Assembly (NCBI GenBank): GCA_016186145.1
Contig: JACPMF010000019.1
Span: 1-37,185 of the forward strand
Length of the DNA stretch: 37,185 bases
DNA from: Candidatus Sungiibacteriota bacterium
GTDB lineage: Bacteria; Patescibacteriota; Minisyncoccia; Sungbacterales; SURF-37
Direction: 5' to 3'
Shown one piece after another: positions 18,671 to 26,861 of the stretch. Under the pieces are notes generated by a model, which was given only the letters and a program-made list of their open reading frames with translations, did no database searches and was not told the DNA's origin. Positions within the stretch are counted from its first letter, which is position 1. The number at the start of each line of letters is the position of its first letter. A program made the translations under genes and the position numbers.

Positions 18671-18940
18671 CTAAGTTTTTGCATTAAAGTAGTTATAAAG
18701 CGTCCTTTGGATGTACTGACGGCCCCACCCTGTTTTGAAAAACCGTTCTCTATTCTCTGCACCTTCTCGATTTGGAAAAGCTTCATAGTAAATAAGCTTA
18801 AGTGGAATTCTTGTCTTTGTAGCAAATGAAAGTCCTTTGTTGTGCATGGAAATGCGCTTTTTCAAATCGTTTGTACAACCAATATACATCTTAGCATCTT
18901 TTTGGCTTCTCAAAATGTAGACATATGAAAACATATGCAA
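18671..18940 (-). CDS. GIY-YIG endonuclease-domain protein (UPF0213-like)
   Basis: YVYILRSQKDAKMYIGCTNDLKKRISMHNKG...PLKLIYYEAFPNREGAENRERFFKTG. Confidence 0.88.
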   Translation of the reverse strand: MHMFSYVYILRSQKDAKMYIGCTNDLKKRISMHNKGLSFATKTRIPLKLIYYEAFPNREGAENRERFFKTGWGRQYIQRTLYNYFNAKT

Positions 18941-19009
18941 AAATTTAGGCGGGCATACTTAAATACTTATTCCGACCGGGGCAAAAACCCGGTCGTGAAA
19001 ATATTCAAA

Positions 19010-19276
19010 TTATTTTTGCGTCCCGTCCATTCCGCTGCATGTTCCGCATCCGCACCAACCGTGTTTACTGCGAACCCCCATAGCAAGAACCCCACCGACA
19101 AGCGCTGTCCAGTACCACGTCATATAAGAAACAGCATAAAATTCGCCCCCTCTCCATAATGCAAGAAGCCCTCCCATAAAAGAAAGAAGTGAAGCAATCC
19201 AAATAATTTTTCCGAGTATGGACCTCCAACAACATCTCCAATGCATTTTATAATGCTGCATATTGTTATCTATCAT
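19010..19276 (-). CDS. Small membrane protein with Cys-rich C-terminus (CGCGTC)
   Basis: Two hydrophobic segments; ...SKHGWCGCGTCSGMDGTQK. Confidence 0.55.
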   Translation of the reverse strand: MIDNNMQHYKMHWRCCWRSILGKIIWIASLLSFMGGLLALWRGGEFYAVSYMTWYWTALVGGVLAMGVRSKHGWCGCGTCSGMDGTQK

Positions 19277-19312
19277 AAATTTAAAAATGTAAAACTTTTT
19301 AAAACGACCTTT

Positions 19313-20173
19313 TTATTGATGCTCACCTTTAATTTTCCCCCCAAGCGTACGAAGTTGACGAAGCGACTCCGTTACCTCTTCTGGCTTAAACGTTTTTGAA
19401 TGCCACGGGTATTGAAATTCCATAAAATCAACCCCTTTGCCGGCAACGGTATGAGCAATAATAAGAACCGGTTTTTCATAAATGGCGTGGGCGGTTTCAT
19501 ATGCATTCACGATTTCTTCAAAATTATGCCCGTTGATTTCCAAAACATGCCAGTTAAATGCTTCATATTTTTGGCGAAGCGGTTCAAGCGGCATTATGTC
19601 TTCGGTCATGCCGTCAATCTGAATGTTGTTACGGTCTATAAGCGCCGTGAGATTGTCCAATTTCAATTTTCCGGCAAGCATAGCCGCCTCCCACGTCTGG
19701 CCGGCTTCCTGCTCTCCGTCAGACATCAAGCAATAGATGTTAAAAGATTTTTTATCCATTTTTGCGGCAATTGCCATACCAACAGCTTGAGAAAGCCCGG
19801 AACCAAGAGGCCCGGAAGTAGTTTCAACTCCTGGTAACGCAGTCCGATGCGGGTGGCCTTGCAATCTGGTTCCGAACTTGCGAAGTGTTTTTAATTCCTC
19901 AACCGGAAAATAGCCGGCCCTTGCCATGGCCGCATAGCGTACGGGACAAATGTGTCCGTTCGAAAGCACAAGACGGTCGCGTTCCGGCCAATCGGGGTTT
20001 TTAGAATCATGTTTTAGAACATGAAAGTAGAGAGCAGTGAAAATATCGGCCATATCAAGAGGGCCAGCTACATGTCCGGAACCGGCATTTACCACCATTT
20101 CAATGACATCCTGGCGAATGGTATTGGCCGTCTCCTCCAAAAATTTAATCTTGTCCTCGTGTAAATGACTCAT
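19313..20173 (-). CDS. Transketolase, N-terminal (TPP-binding) subunit
   Basis: GSGHVAGPLDMADIFTALYF; GPLGSGLSQAVGMAIAAK; LMSDGEQEAGQTWEAAMLA; NNIQIDG. Confidence 0.93.
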   Translation of the reverse strand: MSHLHEDKIKFLEETANTIRQDVIEMVVNAGSGHVAGPLDMADIFTALYFHVLKHDSKNPDWPERDRLVLSNGHICPVRYAAMARAGYFPVEELKTLRKFGTRLQGHPHRTALPGVETTSGPLGSGLSQAVGMAIAAKMDKKSFNIYCLMSDGEQEAGQTWEAAMLAGKLKLDNLTALIDRNNIQIDGMTEDIMPLEPLRQKYEAFNWHVLEINGHNFEEIVNAYETAHAIYEKPVLIIAHTVAGKGVDFMEFQYPWHSKTFKPEEVTESLRQLRTLGGKIKGEHQ

Positions 20174-20189
20174 AAAATTTGATTCGTCC

Positions 20190-20263
20190 CGATTTTGTCT
20201 CCGGCTCCGCCGGAGCTACAAAATCGAGGATCCTCGATAACCGCAAGCGGTTATCGGGACCGT
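20190..20263. repeat. CCCGATTTTGT / ACAAAATCGAGGATCCTCGATAA family
   Basis: cccgattttgtctccggctccgccggagctacaaaatcgaggatcctcgataaccgcaagcggttatcgggac; related at 25552-25635 and 29752-29806. Confidence 0.75.
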
Positions 20264-20325
20264 TTCTTCAAGAAATTTGATCTTGTCGTCATGCAAATGT
20301 GGCATGGTATTACAAAATTAATAGC

Positions 20326-20979
20326 TTATTTATTTCTCCGTGCTGCCGTGACATCATTTCGCAAAACACGTATTGCTTTCTCGATATCTTCCGCCCCAAA
20401 GACGCTTGAAGCGGCAACAAGCACATCGGCACCGGCCTCAACCGCGTGTCTGGCAACGCCAATTTTCACTCCGCCGTCAACTTCTATTTTACAGCCCCCG
20501 CACAACGCCCGCAAATGACGAATTTTTGAATAGTTATGAGGTTGAAATTCCTGACCGGCAAGCCCCGGGTGAACGGCTAAAATCTGAAAAAGGTCCGCCT
20601 TGCCCACGAAAGCTTTAAGACGGGTCCACGAAGTATCGGCAGCAATAGCAATACCCGCATCAACCTTTTCCCGACGACAAGTGTCTTTAATGAAATCAAA
20701 ATCTTGGACAACCTCTTCATGAACTATGATTCGCTGAACTTGCGGCAGAAACCATGCCTCAAATCTATCCTCAGGATGGTCTTCCATTAAATGGATTTCC
20801 AATTTTGCTACGGTTTCAAAACCGACAAGGTCCAAGGGATTATGCCAAAGCGTATTCTTCGTAAAAGTCCCGTCGGCAATATCGAGATGAATCCAGTCGG
20901 TAAAATGCTCGACCCGGCGGATTTTTTCACGGGCTTCTTCCCACGTTTTTGCATTGATTGCAGGAATGATCTCAATCAT
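20326..20979 (-). CDS. rpe: Ribulose-phosphate 3-epimerase
   Basis: IPAINAKTWEEAREKI...WIHLDIADGTFTKN; LEIHLMEDHPED; VHPGLAGQEFQ; EVDGGVKIGVARHAVEAGADVLVAASSVF. Confidence 0.85.
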   Translation of the reverse strand: MIEIIPAINAKTWEEAREKIRRVEHFTDWIHLDIADGTFTKNTLWHNPLDLVGFETVAKLEIHLMEDHPEDRFEAWFLPQVQRIIVHEEVVQDFDFIKDTCRREKVDAGIAIAADTSWTRLKAFVGKADLFQILAVHPGLAGQEFQPHNYSKIRHLRALCGGCKIEVDGGVKIGVARHAVEAGADVLVAASSVFGAEDIEKAIRVLRNDVTAARRNK

Positions 20980-21061
20980 TAGCTTTTAGCTTATAGCTTA
21001 TAGCTTCATTAGCTTTCCGTGTATTCCCTAACAAGCTAATGAAGCTATAAACTAATGAAGC
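20979..21061. repeat. AGCTATAAGCTAATGAAGCT-family palindrome (copy 1)
   Basis: cattagcttttagcttatagcttatagcttcattagc ... gctaatgaagctataaactaatgaagct. Confidence 0.8.
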
Positions 21062-21520
21062 TCACTTGAAGTTTTTCTCTTCTATCTCTCTGATCTTCTC
21101 CAGTCTCCTCATATGCCTCTCTTCTCCTGAAAACGGTGTCTTAAGCCAAATCTCAACAATTTTTTTTGCCGCATCAACATCAACAGTATCGGCCCCCAAA
21201 GTCAGCACATTAGAATTTCCGTGCTCGCGTGATTGTACTGCGCATTCAATATCCCCGCATCGCGCCGCAAAAAGACCCCGATGTTTATTTGCGACAATAT
21301 CCATACCGTATCCGGAACCGCATACAAAAATGCCGCGGTGTTCGTCGGGTTCATTCACAATTTTTTCAGAAGCGATTCGCGCAAAATCAACATAATCATC
21401 GTCTTTATCATAACTAAAAGCGCCAACGTCTTCCATGGCGTATCCTTTATCAATCAAGTATTCTTTCAGCCCTTCTTTTAATTGAAGGCCGCGGTGATCA
21501 GCAGCTAAATAGATAGTCAT
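21062..21520 (-). CDS. rpiB: Ribose-5-phosphate isomerase B (RpiB/LacAB family)
   Basis: MTIYLAADHRGLQLKEGLKEYL; GIFVCGSGYGMDIVANKHRGLFAARC; SREHGNSNVLTLGAD. The listed start at 21568 lies in the adjacent repeat. Confidence 0.92.
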   Translation of the reverse strand: MTIYLAADHRGLQLKEGLKEYLIDKGYAMEDVGAFSYDKDDDYVDFARIASEKIVNEPDEHRGIFVCGSGYGMDIVANKHRGLFAARCGDIECAVQSREHGNSNVLTLGADTVDVDAAKKIVEIWLKTPFSGEERHMRRLEKIREIEEKNFK

Positions 21521-21597
21521 TAGCTTATAGCTTATAGCTTCTTTAGCTTTTCGCACATGTCCTAACAAGCTAATGAAGCTAATTACCCAATGAAGCT
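21519..21597. repeat. AGCTATAAGCTAATGAAGCT-family palindrome (copy 2)
   Basis: cattagcttatagcttatagcttctttagc ... gctaatgaagctaattacccaatgaagct. Confidence 0.8.
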
Positions 21598-21598
21598 C

Positions 21599-22681
21599 TT
21601 ACATTATATCACTCCTCGAGTGAATCTTAATACTCTGCAAAATTCCCGTGCCGATCATTAAGGTTACCAAACTAGACCCTCCGTAACTTACAAAAGGCAA
21701 AGTTACTCCCGTAACAGGCATAAGACCAAGATTTGTTCCCGTGTGAACCAAAAACTGAAAGAAGACGATTGAAGAGAATCCGAGCGCGAAAAGCTTAGAA
21801 AAATTATCTTTTGCAGAAAAACCGACAAGAAGAACGCGCACAATAAAAAAAGCAAAAAGACCGATAAGAATGAGAACGCCGAAAAAGCCATTTTCCTCCG
21901 CAAAAGCGGCAAAAATAAAATCAGTTTCCGCCTCAGGAAGAAAATTAAGGTGCGACTGGGTGCCAAATCCAATCCCTTTCCCCCACAAACCGCCGGAGCC
22001 GACCGCAATAAAAGCCTGGATCGAATTATACCCCGCGCCCTGCGGATCCCGATAAGGATCAAGAAACGCAACAACTCGATCCTTTTGATAAGGCTTCAAC
22101 AAAAAAACCCATGAAAGCCCGGCAATGACCGCAAAGAAGAAAATAAACAAAACAAGATGCTTCAACCGGATACCGGCAAACATAACCATAACCACCCATA
22201 GCACGGATAAAATAACCGCCGACCCCAAATCCGGCTGAAGGAGCACCAGGGATGCCGGTAAAAAAACGTAGATACCGGATACCAAAAGATGACGAAACTG
22301 AAAAACCTCGATATGCCGCCCCGACCAATATTTGGCGAGAACCAAAACAAGAATAAGCTTCACAAGCTCAACCGGTTCAAAAGCTACACTGCCGAATCGA
22401 AACCAGCTCGCCACCCCCCTTGTTTCCGATCCGATGACAAGGAGTAAAATAAGAAGCACCAGGGCGCCAAACAGCATGCTCAAAATAAAGCCGCCGTGAT
22501 TTCGAAAGATGCGATAATCAAGAAAAGCCGCAGCGAAAAAAAGTCCGAAACCAATAACAACCCAGGTCACCTGCCGTATAAAAAAAACAGCCGGAGACAA
22601 ACTCCATAAAGAGACAAGACCAATTGCAATTAAAAGGCATGTAACAACAAAAAGAGGCCAATCGAAGTTTTTGAAAATCAA
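21599..22681 (-). CDS. rodA: SEDS glycosyltransferase RodA
   Basis: SEDS motifs: FEPVELVKLILVLVLAKYW, LQPDLGSAVIL, GFGTQSHLNFLPEAETDFIFAAFAEENGF, PVTGVTLPFVSYGGSSLVTLMIGTGIL. Confidence 0.92.
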   Translation of the reverse strand: MIFKNFDWPLFVVTCLLIAIGLVSLWSLSPAVFFIRQVTWVVIGFGLFFAAAFLDYRIFRNHGGFILSMLFGALVLLILLLVIGSETRGVASWFRFGSVAFEPVELVKLILVLVLAKYWSGRHIEVFQFRHLLVSGIYVFLPASLVLLQPDLGSAVILSVLWVVMVMFAGIRLKHLVLFIFFFAVIAGLSWVFLLKPYQKDRVVAFLDPYRDPQGAGYNSIQAFIAVGSGGLWGKGIGFGTQSHLNFLPEAETDFIFAAFAEENGFFGVLILIGLFAFFIVRVLLVGFSAKDNFSKLFALGFSSIVFFQFLVHTGTNLGLMPVTGVTLPFVSYGGSSLVTLMIGTGILQSIKIHSRSDIM

Positions 22682-22683
22682 AC

Positions 22684-22771
22684 TTAGCTTATAACTTATA
22701 GCTTATAGCTGCATTAGCGGAAATTGTATGCGAGTTTAAAAGCTAATGAAGCTATAAGCTAATGAAGCTAT
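22684..22771. repeat. AGCTATAAGCTAATGAAGCT-family palindrome (copy 3)
   Basis: ttagcttataacttatagcttatagctgcattagc ... gctaatgaagctataagctaatgaagctat. Confidence 0.8.
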
Positions 22772-23527
22772 CTATCTTAAAATGTTCACTCTTGGTTCAA
22801 GAGCTACAAAAACATTATCCTGCTCGACGGCTCCCGGCCAAGAAAAAAATATGCGCCGCTCGCCCCCGGCGCGCACATCTTTCTCAACCGTTTTTGACAC
22901 CGCGAGTATATTTTCCTCCTGATCAAAAACAAGCGCGGATACGGTGACTTCCTTAAAATCGCCCAAAGAACGGTTCAAAAGGGTTGCCGTAACCGTTGTC
23001 TCCCGTTTTTCGCCCGAAACAACGAGTTTCCGATCCCCAACCGCAACGTCGGGAGGAATACGGTCCGTAAAAACCCAACTGACTCCCCGAACCGCAAAAA
23101 GAACCCGAGAAATCGTTCGTCCGGTAGTGATATTCGATTCAACAAAATGCGCTGTCTCTCCCGGATACAAAAAGGAACGACCGATCCTCCGCGCAACCAA
23201 GATGTCGGAATCGTCAAAAAATTGAAATTCGTATTCAATTTCTTCGGCGCCGAGTTTAATGTTGGGGTTCTTAACCTCTGCAACCGCATCATAACTTCCT
23301 TCTCGGACCGAAACAAAACGCGCCCAAAAAACGTTAACCGCTTGGGGGTTTTTTAATGCACAAGAAGCGCACGGGCCTCCGCAATCAATACCTTCCTCGC
23401 CCTGATTTCTACGGTTATCTTGACAGCTTGCCGTCGGAAACCACAAATAGATTGAAAAAAACACCGGAATCAAAATGACGGCGAGAAAAACTCCGATAAC
23501 TGCAAGCTGTCGTTTTATTCTAAAGTC
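22772..23527 (-). CDS. Hypothetical single-pass membrane/secreted protein
   Basis: TM segment then CQDNRRNQGEEGIDCGGPCASC and a beta-rich region; start probably MDFRIKRQ. Confidence 0.7.
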   Translation of the reverse strand, partial: DFRIKRQLAVIGVFLAVILIPVFFSIYLWFPTASCQDNRRNQGEEGIDCGGPCASCALKNPQAVNVFWARFVSVREGSYDAVAEVKNPNIKLGAEEIEYEFQFFDDSDILVARRIGRSFLYPGETAHFVESNITTGRTISRVLFAVRGVSWVFTDRIPPDVAVGDRKLVVSGEKRETTVTATLLNRSLGDFKEVTVSALVFDQEENILAVSKTVEKDVRAGGERRIFFSWPGAVEQDNVFVALEPRVNILR

Positions 23528-23732
23528 CATGACGGCGATCCGCGGGCTCATCGCGAATAATCTGTAATATTTCTCGTACCTTCATGCCGAGTGTTCGCAA
23601 ATCATGCTCGCGGATGGTGTTAACCACCTCACCACCTCTTAATCCCTTAATGAGTTTCTGAATATCCAACCATGTCCGTTCTTGCATTTCCCGAATCTCC
23701 ATAAAATCGCTTGGTTCTGTTTCGTAATTGCT
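23520..23732 (-). CDS. Hypothetical protein, overlaps start of downstream gene
   Basis: MSNYETEPSDFMEIREMQERTWLDIQKLIKGLRGGEVVNTIREHDLRTLGMKVREILQIIRDE; shorter than the listed ORF because the upstream part is overlapped by the GNAT gene. Confidence 0.6.
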   Translation of the reverse strand, partial: SNYETEPSDFMEIREMQERTWLDIQKLIKGLRGGEVVNTIREHDLRTLGMKVREILQIIRDEPADRRHGL

Positions 23733-23836
23733 CATATCGCTTTTAGTGTAACGATATCCGGTAAAAAAGAAAAGCGGCGTTTTGTACGCCGCTTTATGTC
23801 GCCATATTCTTCCTAATTTACCCTCCAGAAACGACA

Positions 23837-24445
23837 TTAATCCATTGCAGAAACCCAAGAGCCTTTCCTCCGTCCGCTCTCGGCAGATTTTTCTTCTAAC
23901 CCTTGATACTCGCGCCACAAAGGAAGCCAATCGTCTCTAAAAACAGCCATCATTACAAGATCATGATAACGGCCATTTTTGTAAACCTCTTGCTTTTTTA
24001 CTCCTTCAACCTTGTAGCCGCACCTCAATTGGCATTTTACACTGCGCTCATTAAACGCGAGGACGTGTGAATTTATTCGGCGCAAATTTAGAACCTCAAA
24101 CGCATACCACAAAAGAACCATTTTTGCATCAGTTCCAAGCCCCTTGCCCCAATACTCTTTGTTGCCGATAAAGGTGCCAGTTATAGCTGTTCCGTCAAAA
24201 TGACAAACATGCACCAAACTCGTTATCCCTATATGCACTCCTTCAAGAGTGTCAATGGCGAACACAACATTTGATTCGTTACTAATAATCTTCTGAAGTA
24301 AGCTCCTCTCTTGATCTTTAGTAATCGGTTTAAACGGCTTCCCTAAAAATTGCATTACTTCGTAGTCGTTAATCCAGACCGCACACCGTTCCAAATCACG
24401 CTCTATATCAATTGGACGAAGAATAACTTTTTTGCCTTTAAGCAT
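23837..24445 (-). CDS. GNAT-family N-acetyltransferase (RimJ/RimL-like)
   Basis: LKGKKVILRPIDIERDLERCAVWINDYEVMQFLGKPF; GTFIGNKEYWGKGLGTDAKMVLLWYAFEVLNLRRINSHVLAFNERSVKCQLRCGYKVEG. Confidence 0.92.
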   Translation of the reverse strand: MLKGKKVILRPIDIERDLERCAVWINDYEVMQFLGKPFKPITKDQERSLLQKIISNESNVVFAIDTLEGVHIGITSLVHVCHFDGTAITGTFIGNKEYWGKGLGTDAKMVLLWYAFEVLNLRRINSHVLAFNERSVKCQLRCGYKVEGVKKQEVYKNGRYHDLVMMAVFRDDWLPLWREYQGLEEKSAESGRRKGSWVSAMD

Positions 24446-24687
24446 GGGCGCCTCCTTTCTTCACGCTCAACGTATACCCAATACACCATTCGAACAAAAT
24501 CATTTACGGCCTCTTCAAAAAACCATTTCGTAAGTTTCGCGTCGGGGCCAATAAGAAGTTCCCATGTATGCGCTTGGTCCTCGGTATAAGAAATATGGTC
24601 TGCCACCCATTGTCGCACAAACTCCAAAAGCAATTCCTCCATTCTTTCATCAAGAGAAAACTTCGGTATGTCAGTTTGCTGATTCAT
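24403..24687 (-). CDS. Hypothetical protein
   Basis: MNQQTDIPKFSLDERMEELLLEFVRQWVADHISY...; SD-like gggggg upstream. Confidence 0.55.
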   Translation of the reverse strand: MNQQTDIPKFSLDERMEELLLEFVRQWVADHISYTEDQAHTWELLIGPDAKLTKWFFEEAVNDFVRMVYWVYVEREERRRPCLKAKKLFFVQLI

Positions 24688-24727
24688 GTTTTTACCCCCC
24701 TCCATTTCAAAGAACAAATAATTAAAA

Positions 24728-24752
24728 TCCCCTGGCGGGTTTCGCCAGGGGA
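24728..24752. terminator. Hairpin, possible terminator
   Basis: tcccctggcg-ggttt-cgccagggga inverted repeat. Confidence 0.5.
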
Positions 24753-24898
24753 AGTGTGTTCCTAACTAAATAAAAGGTTTAAAACATTAAGAAAACAATT
24801 TCCATGGCGAAAACGCAAAATGACCACAATCAGGTGTGGTTAATTTCCACATATTCGCAATGGAATAAAATCTTTGCATATTTAAACTTGCTAAATAG

Positions 24899-25435
24899 TT
24901 ATCCTTCCCCGCCTTCATCTTGATATATCCTATCTATTTCATCGCCCCCGTTCCCGTCTTTATCTTCAATTTTTCTAATTTCCTCTTTTAATATCTGCTC
25001 CTGTCGAAAAAGATGATTTATAATGTCAACATGTTCGGGTTTGTCCACAAGCCGTTCTCGGCGTTCAACAATTTCAGCAAGCTGCCGCCTTAAATCTTCT
25101 ACATTATTCCCGCCACTTTCCTGTTCTTTCTTAGCGATCGGAGATTCACGAACCACTTCGATTTTTCTTTCAATCTTGATGCCCAAGGATTTTTCCAACT
25201 CCGCCATTGCTATCTTGAGAGTTCGTATCTTTTCGTCTTCGGATAAGCCAGAGGATGCAACTCTACCTTCAAAGAATTTCAGTTGAGCACGATAATATTC
25301 TAGAGATTTTCTCTCTGTTTCCCTAAAATCATTAATCGCCCCCCCAATCCACGCCTCCCAAGCCCGCCTATTTTCAATAGTGTCGTTATAGAATGATGGT
25401 TTTTCATTACGAGGTGGAATTTCCCTGTTCGGCAT
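24899..25435 (-). CDS. Hypothetical coiled-coil protein
   Basis: Highly charged heptad-rich 178-aa ORF with PNREIPPRNEK N-terminus; family not recognised. Confidence 0.55.
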   Translation of the reverse strand: MPNREIPPRNEKPSFYNDTIENRRAWEAWIGGAINDFRETERKSLEYYRAQLKFFEGRVASSGLSEDEKIRTLKIAMAELEKSLGIKIERKIEVVRESPIAKKEQESGGNNVEDLRRQLAEIVERRERLVDKPEHVDIINHLFRQEQILKEEIRKIEDKDGNGGDEIDRIYQDEGGEG

Positions 25436-25550
25436 AACTTATGTCATTAACTTAATTTATAATCTTCGATTACCTTTCCAAAATTTTGGTATGCCGGCAT
25501 ACCTTACTTTCCTATTCCGCTAGGCGGAAAAGTATCATCGAGTCCATAAG

Positions 25551-25719
25551 TCCCGATTTTGTTCCCGCTGAAAGCGGGATTGTAAAATCGAGGATCCTCG
25601 ATAATCTATCCCAAAATTTTGGAGATTATCGGGACTTTTCCGCCAGAAGCGCCATGCCGGCCGGCCCGCTTCGCCGGAGCTTCAGCGAGGCGAGCAGGCG
25701 GGGATCCGCCTTCGGCGGA
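25551..25719. repeat. Insertion 3 of the split 5S: CCCGATTTTGT-family palindrome plus GGCGGA-flanked hairpin
   Basis: cccgattttgttcccgctgaaagcgggattgtaaaatcgaggatcctcgataatc...gattatcggga, then tccgcc/ggcgga hairpins. Confidence 0.65.
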
Positions 25720-25730
25720 CACTTCTCTGT

Positions 25731-25890
25731 CCCCGTACCAAATCTTTTGTATACTGGCGTACCCTACTTTCCCAGGAAGCCATGCTTCCAAGTATCATCG
25801 GGCTCAAATGCTTTCACTTCTCTGTTCGGAATGGGAAGAGGTGGGGCACATTTGAGTAAAACACCAGTAAACAGAAAATTTGGTACGGGG
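25731..25890. mobile_element. CCCCGYACCAAAT inverted-repeat element carrying the intact 5S gene
   Basis: ccccgtaccaaat (25731-25743) and atttggtacgggg (25878-25890) are perfect 13-bp inverted repeats. The same termini bound the elements at 1776-1930 and 32821-33047. Confidence 0.65.
25753..25868 (-). rRNA. rrf: 5S rRNA copy 1 (intact)
   Basis: Sense strand ACTGGTGTTTTACTCAAATGTGCCCCACCTCTTCCCATTCCGAACAGAGAAGTGAAAGCATTTGAGCCCGATGATACTTGGAAGCATGGCTTCCTGGGAAAGTAGGGTACGCCAGT. Complete 5S: helix I ACTGG/CCAGT, helix II CTCAAATG/CATTTGAG, helix V GGAAGC/GCTTCC. Confidence 0.95.
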
Positions 25891-26193
25891 CAAGTCGGAA
25901 TGTTCCCGTTTTGTCTGCGAGCCGTAAGCGAACAGTTACAAAACGCGATCCCTTACTCAGCTTGCTGAGTATGGGAGGAAGAGGTGGGGCACCTATGGAT
26001 TAAACACCGGCAAATAAAATTTTTGATGGTTTTACCTAAAACCCATCTTAAAAATGCATTTGGAAAGTGTACTTTGAGCGGGGAGTAAAAATGATCTGTT
26101 AGTACCTCTCGGCTAAAACGCTTGCGCGCCTTACACCTAAGGCCTATCGACGTGATAATCTCTCACGGATCTATGATACCTAATCTTGGGGTG

Positions 26194-26226
<33 letters not shown>

Positions 26227-26615
26227 CTTCCGAACATAGCTACCCAGCGATGCTCCTGGCGGAACAGCTGGTAGACCAGAGGTTCGTTCATCCCGGTCCT
26301 CTCGTACTAAGGACAACTCCCCTCAAGTATCGACGCCTGCAGTAGATAGGAGACCAACCTGTCTCACGCTTGTTTGCTTTGCAAACCGCGGAACTACGCT
26401 GACTTCACGCAGACCTACGCAGAAAAATTCCGCGTTTGCCCGCATCCGATCTGCGACCGTCCGCGATGCTTAAGCATATCCTCTGTTACCAGAGGGATTG
26501 GACTATACCACTATCCTAGCCACTAGGGTTTAGCCACTAGCGATTAGGACAACCGACATGTTAGCAATTCATTATATGAATTACTCTGCCGCTTTCACGA
26601 CAAGTCTCTACGGGG

Positions 26616-26786
26616 TTAGCTTTCCAAAATACTTATTAAGTGCTTTATCATCCTTTTAGCTCTTTCTCGCTCATCTTCAGACAAATTCTTTACCACTCCT
26701 CCGAGTCGGCTTAAGAGATTTGCCACCTCTACAAACTCTTTGGATGCTTCCTTATCTTCTCCAGAGTTAAATGGTTCTTTCTCCAT
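26616..26786 (-). CDS. 56-aa hypothetical protein encoded inside intron A
   Basis: MEKEPFNSGEDKEASKEFVEVANLLSRLGGVVKNLSEDERERAKRMIKHLISILES*; AAGGAATAATTTTATG gives a plausible RBS; below the 60-aa cutoff of the supplied ORF track. Confidence 0.55.
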   Translation of the reverse strand: MEKEPFNSGEDKEASKEFVEVANLLSRLGGVVKNLSEDERERAKRMIKHLISILES

Positions 26787-26861
26787 AAAATTATTCCTTA
26801 ATAATTATACCAACTAACTTCCCTCGGTATTATCCTACTAAACCCAGATTGGTTAATCAAT

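Larger units (their letters stand above)
25493..26011 (-). rRNA. 5S rRNA copy 2, interrupted by three insertions (fragments about 25977-26011, 25895-25902, 25720-25730, 25493-25550)
   Basis: Fragments GCCGGTGTTTAATCCATAGGTGCCCCACCTCTTCC / CATTCCGA / ACAGAGAAGTG / TATGGACTCGATGATACTTTTCCGCCTAGCGGAATAGGAAAGTAAGGTATGCCGGC concatenate into a 5S-like RNA with helices I, II and V paired. Confidence 0.75.

Noticed and set aside
18671-18940. GIY-YIG ORF as a homing endonuclease that split a transketolase gene
   Set aside because: The sequence resembles the stand-alone UPF0213/YhbQ type, both transketolase halves have proper starts and stops, and split transketolases are common in bacteria and archaea.
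25486-25968. ORFs 25486-25968 (+), 25606-25791 (-) and 25619-25855 (+)
   Set aside because: They span 5S rRNA copies and palindromic inserts; explained by RNA genes rather than proteins.
25493-26011. CRISPR array suspected from multiple short palindromes near the 5S genes
   Set aside because: Repeats are inverted rather than regularly spaced direct repeats; no spacers or cas genes.
25753-26011. Ordinary tandem duplication of 5S
   Set aside because: The inner 5S lies between the 5' and 3' portions of the outer 5S, whose helices I and II pair only across the inner copy; side-by-side tandem order does not fit.
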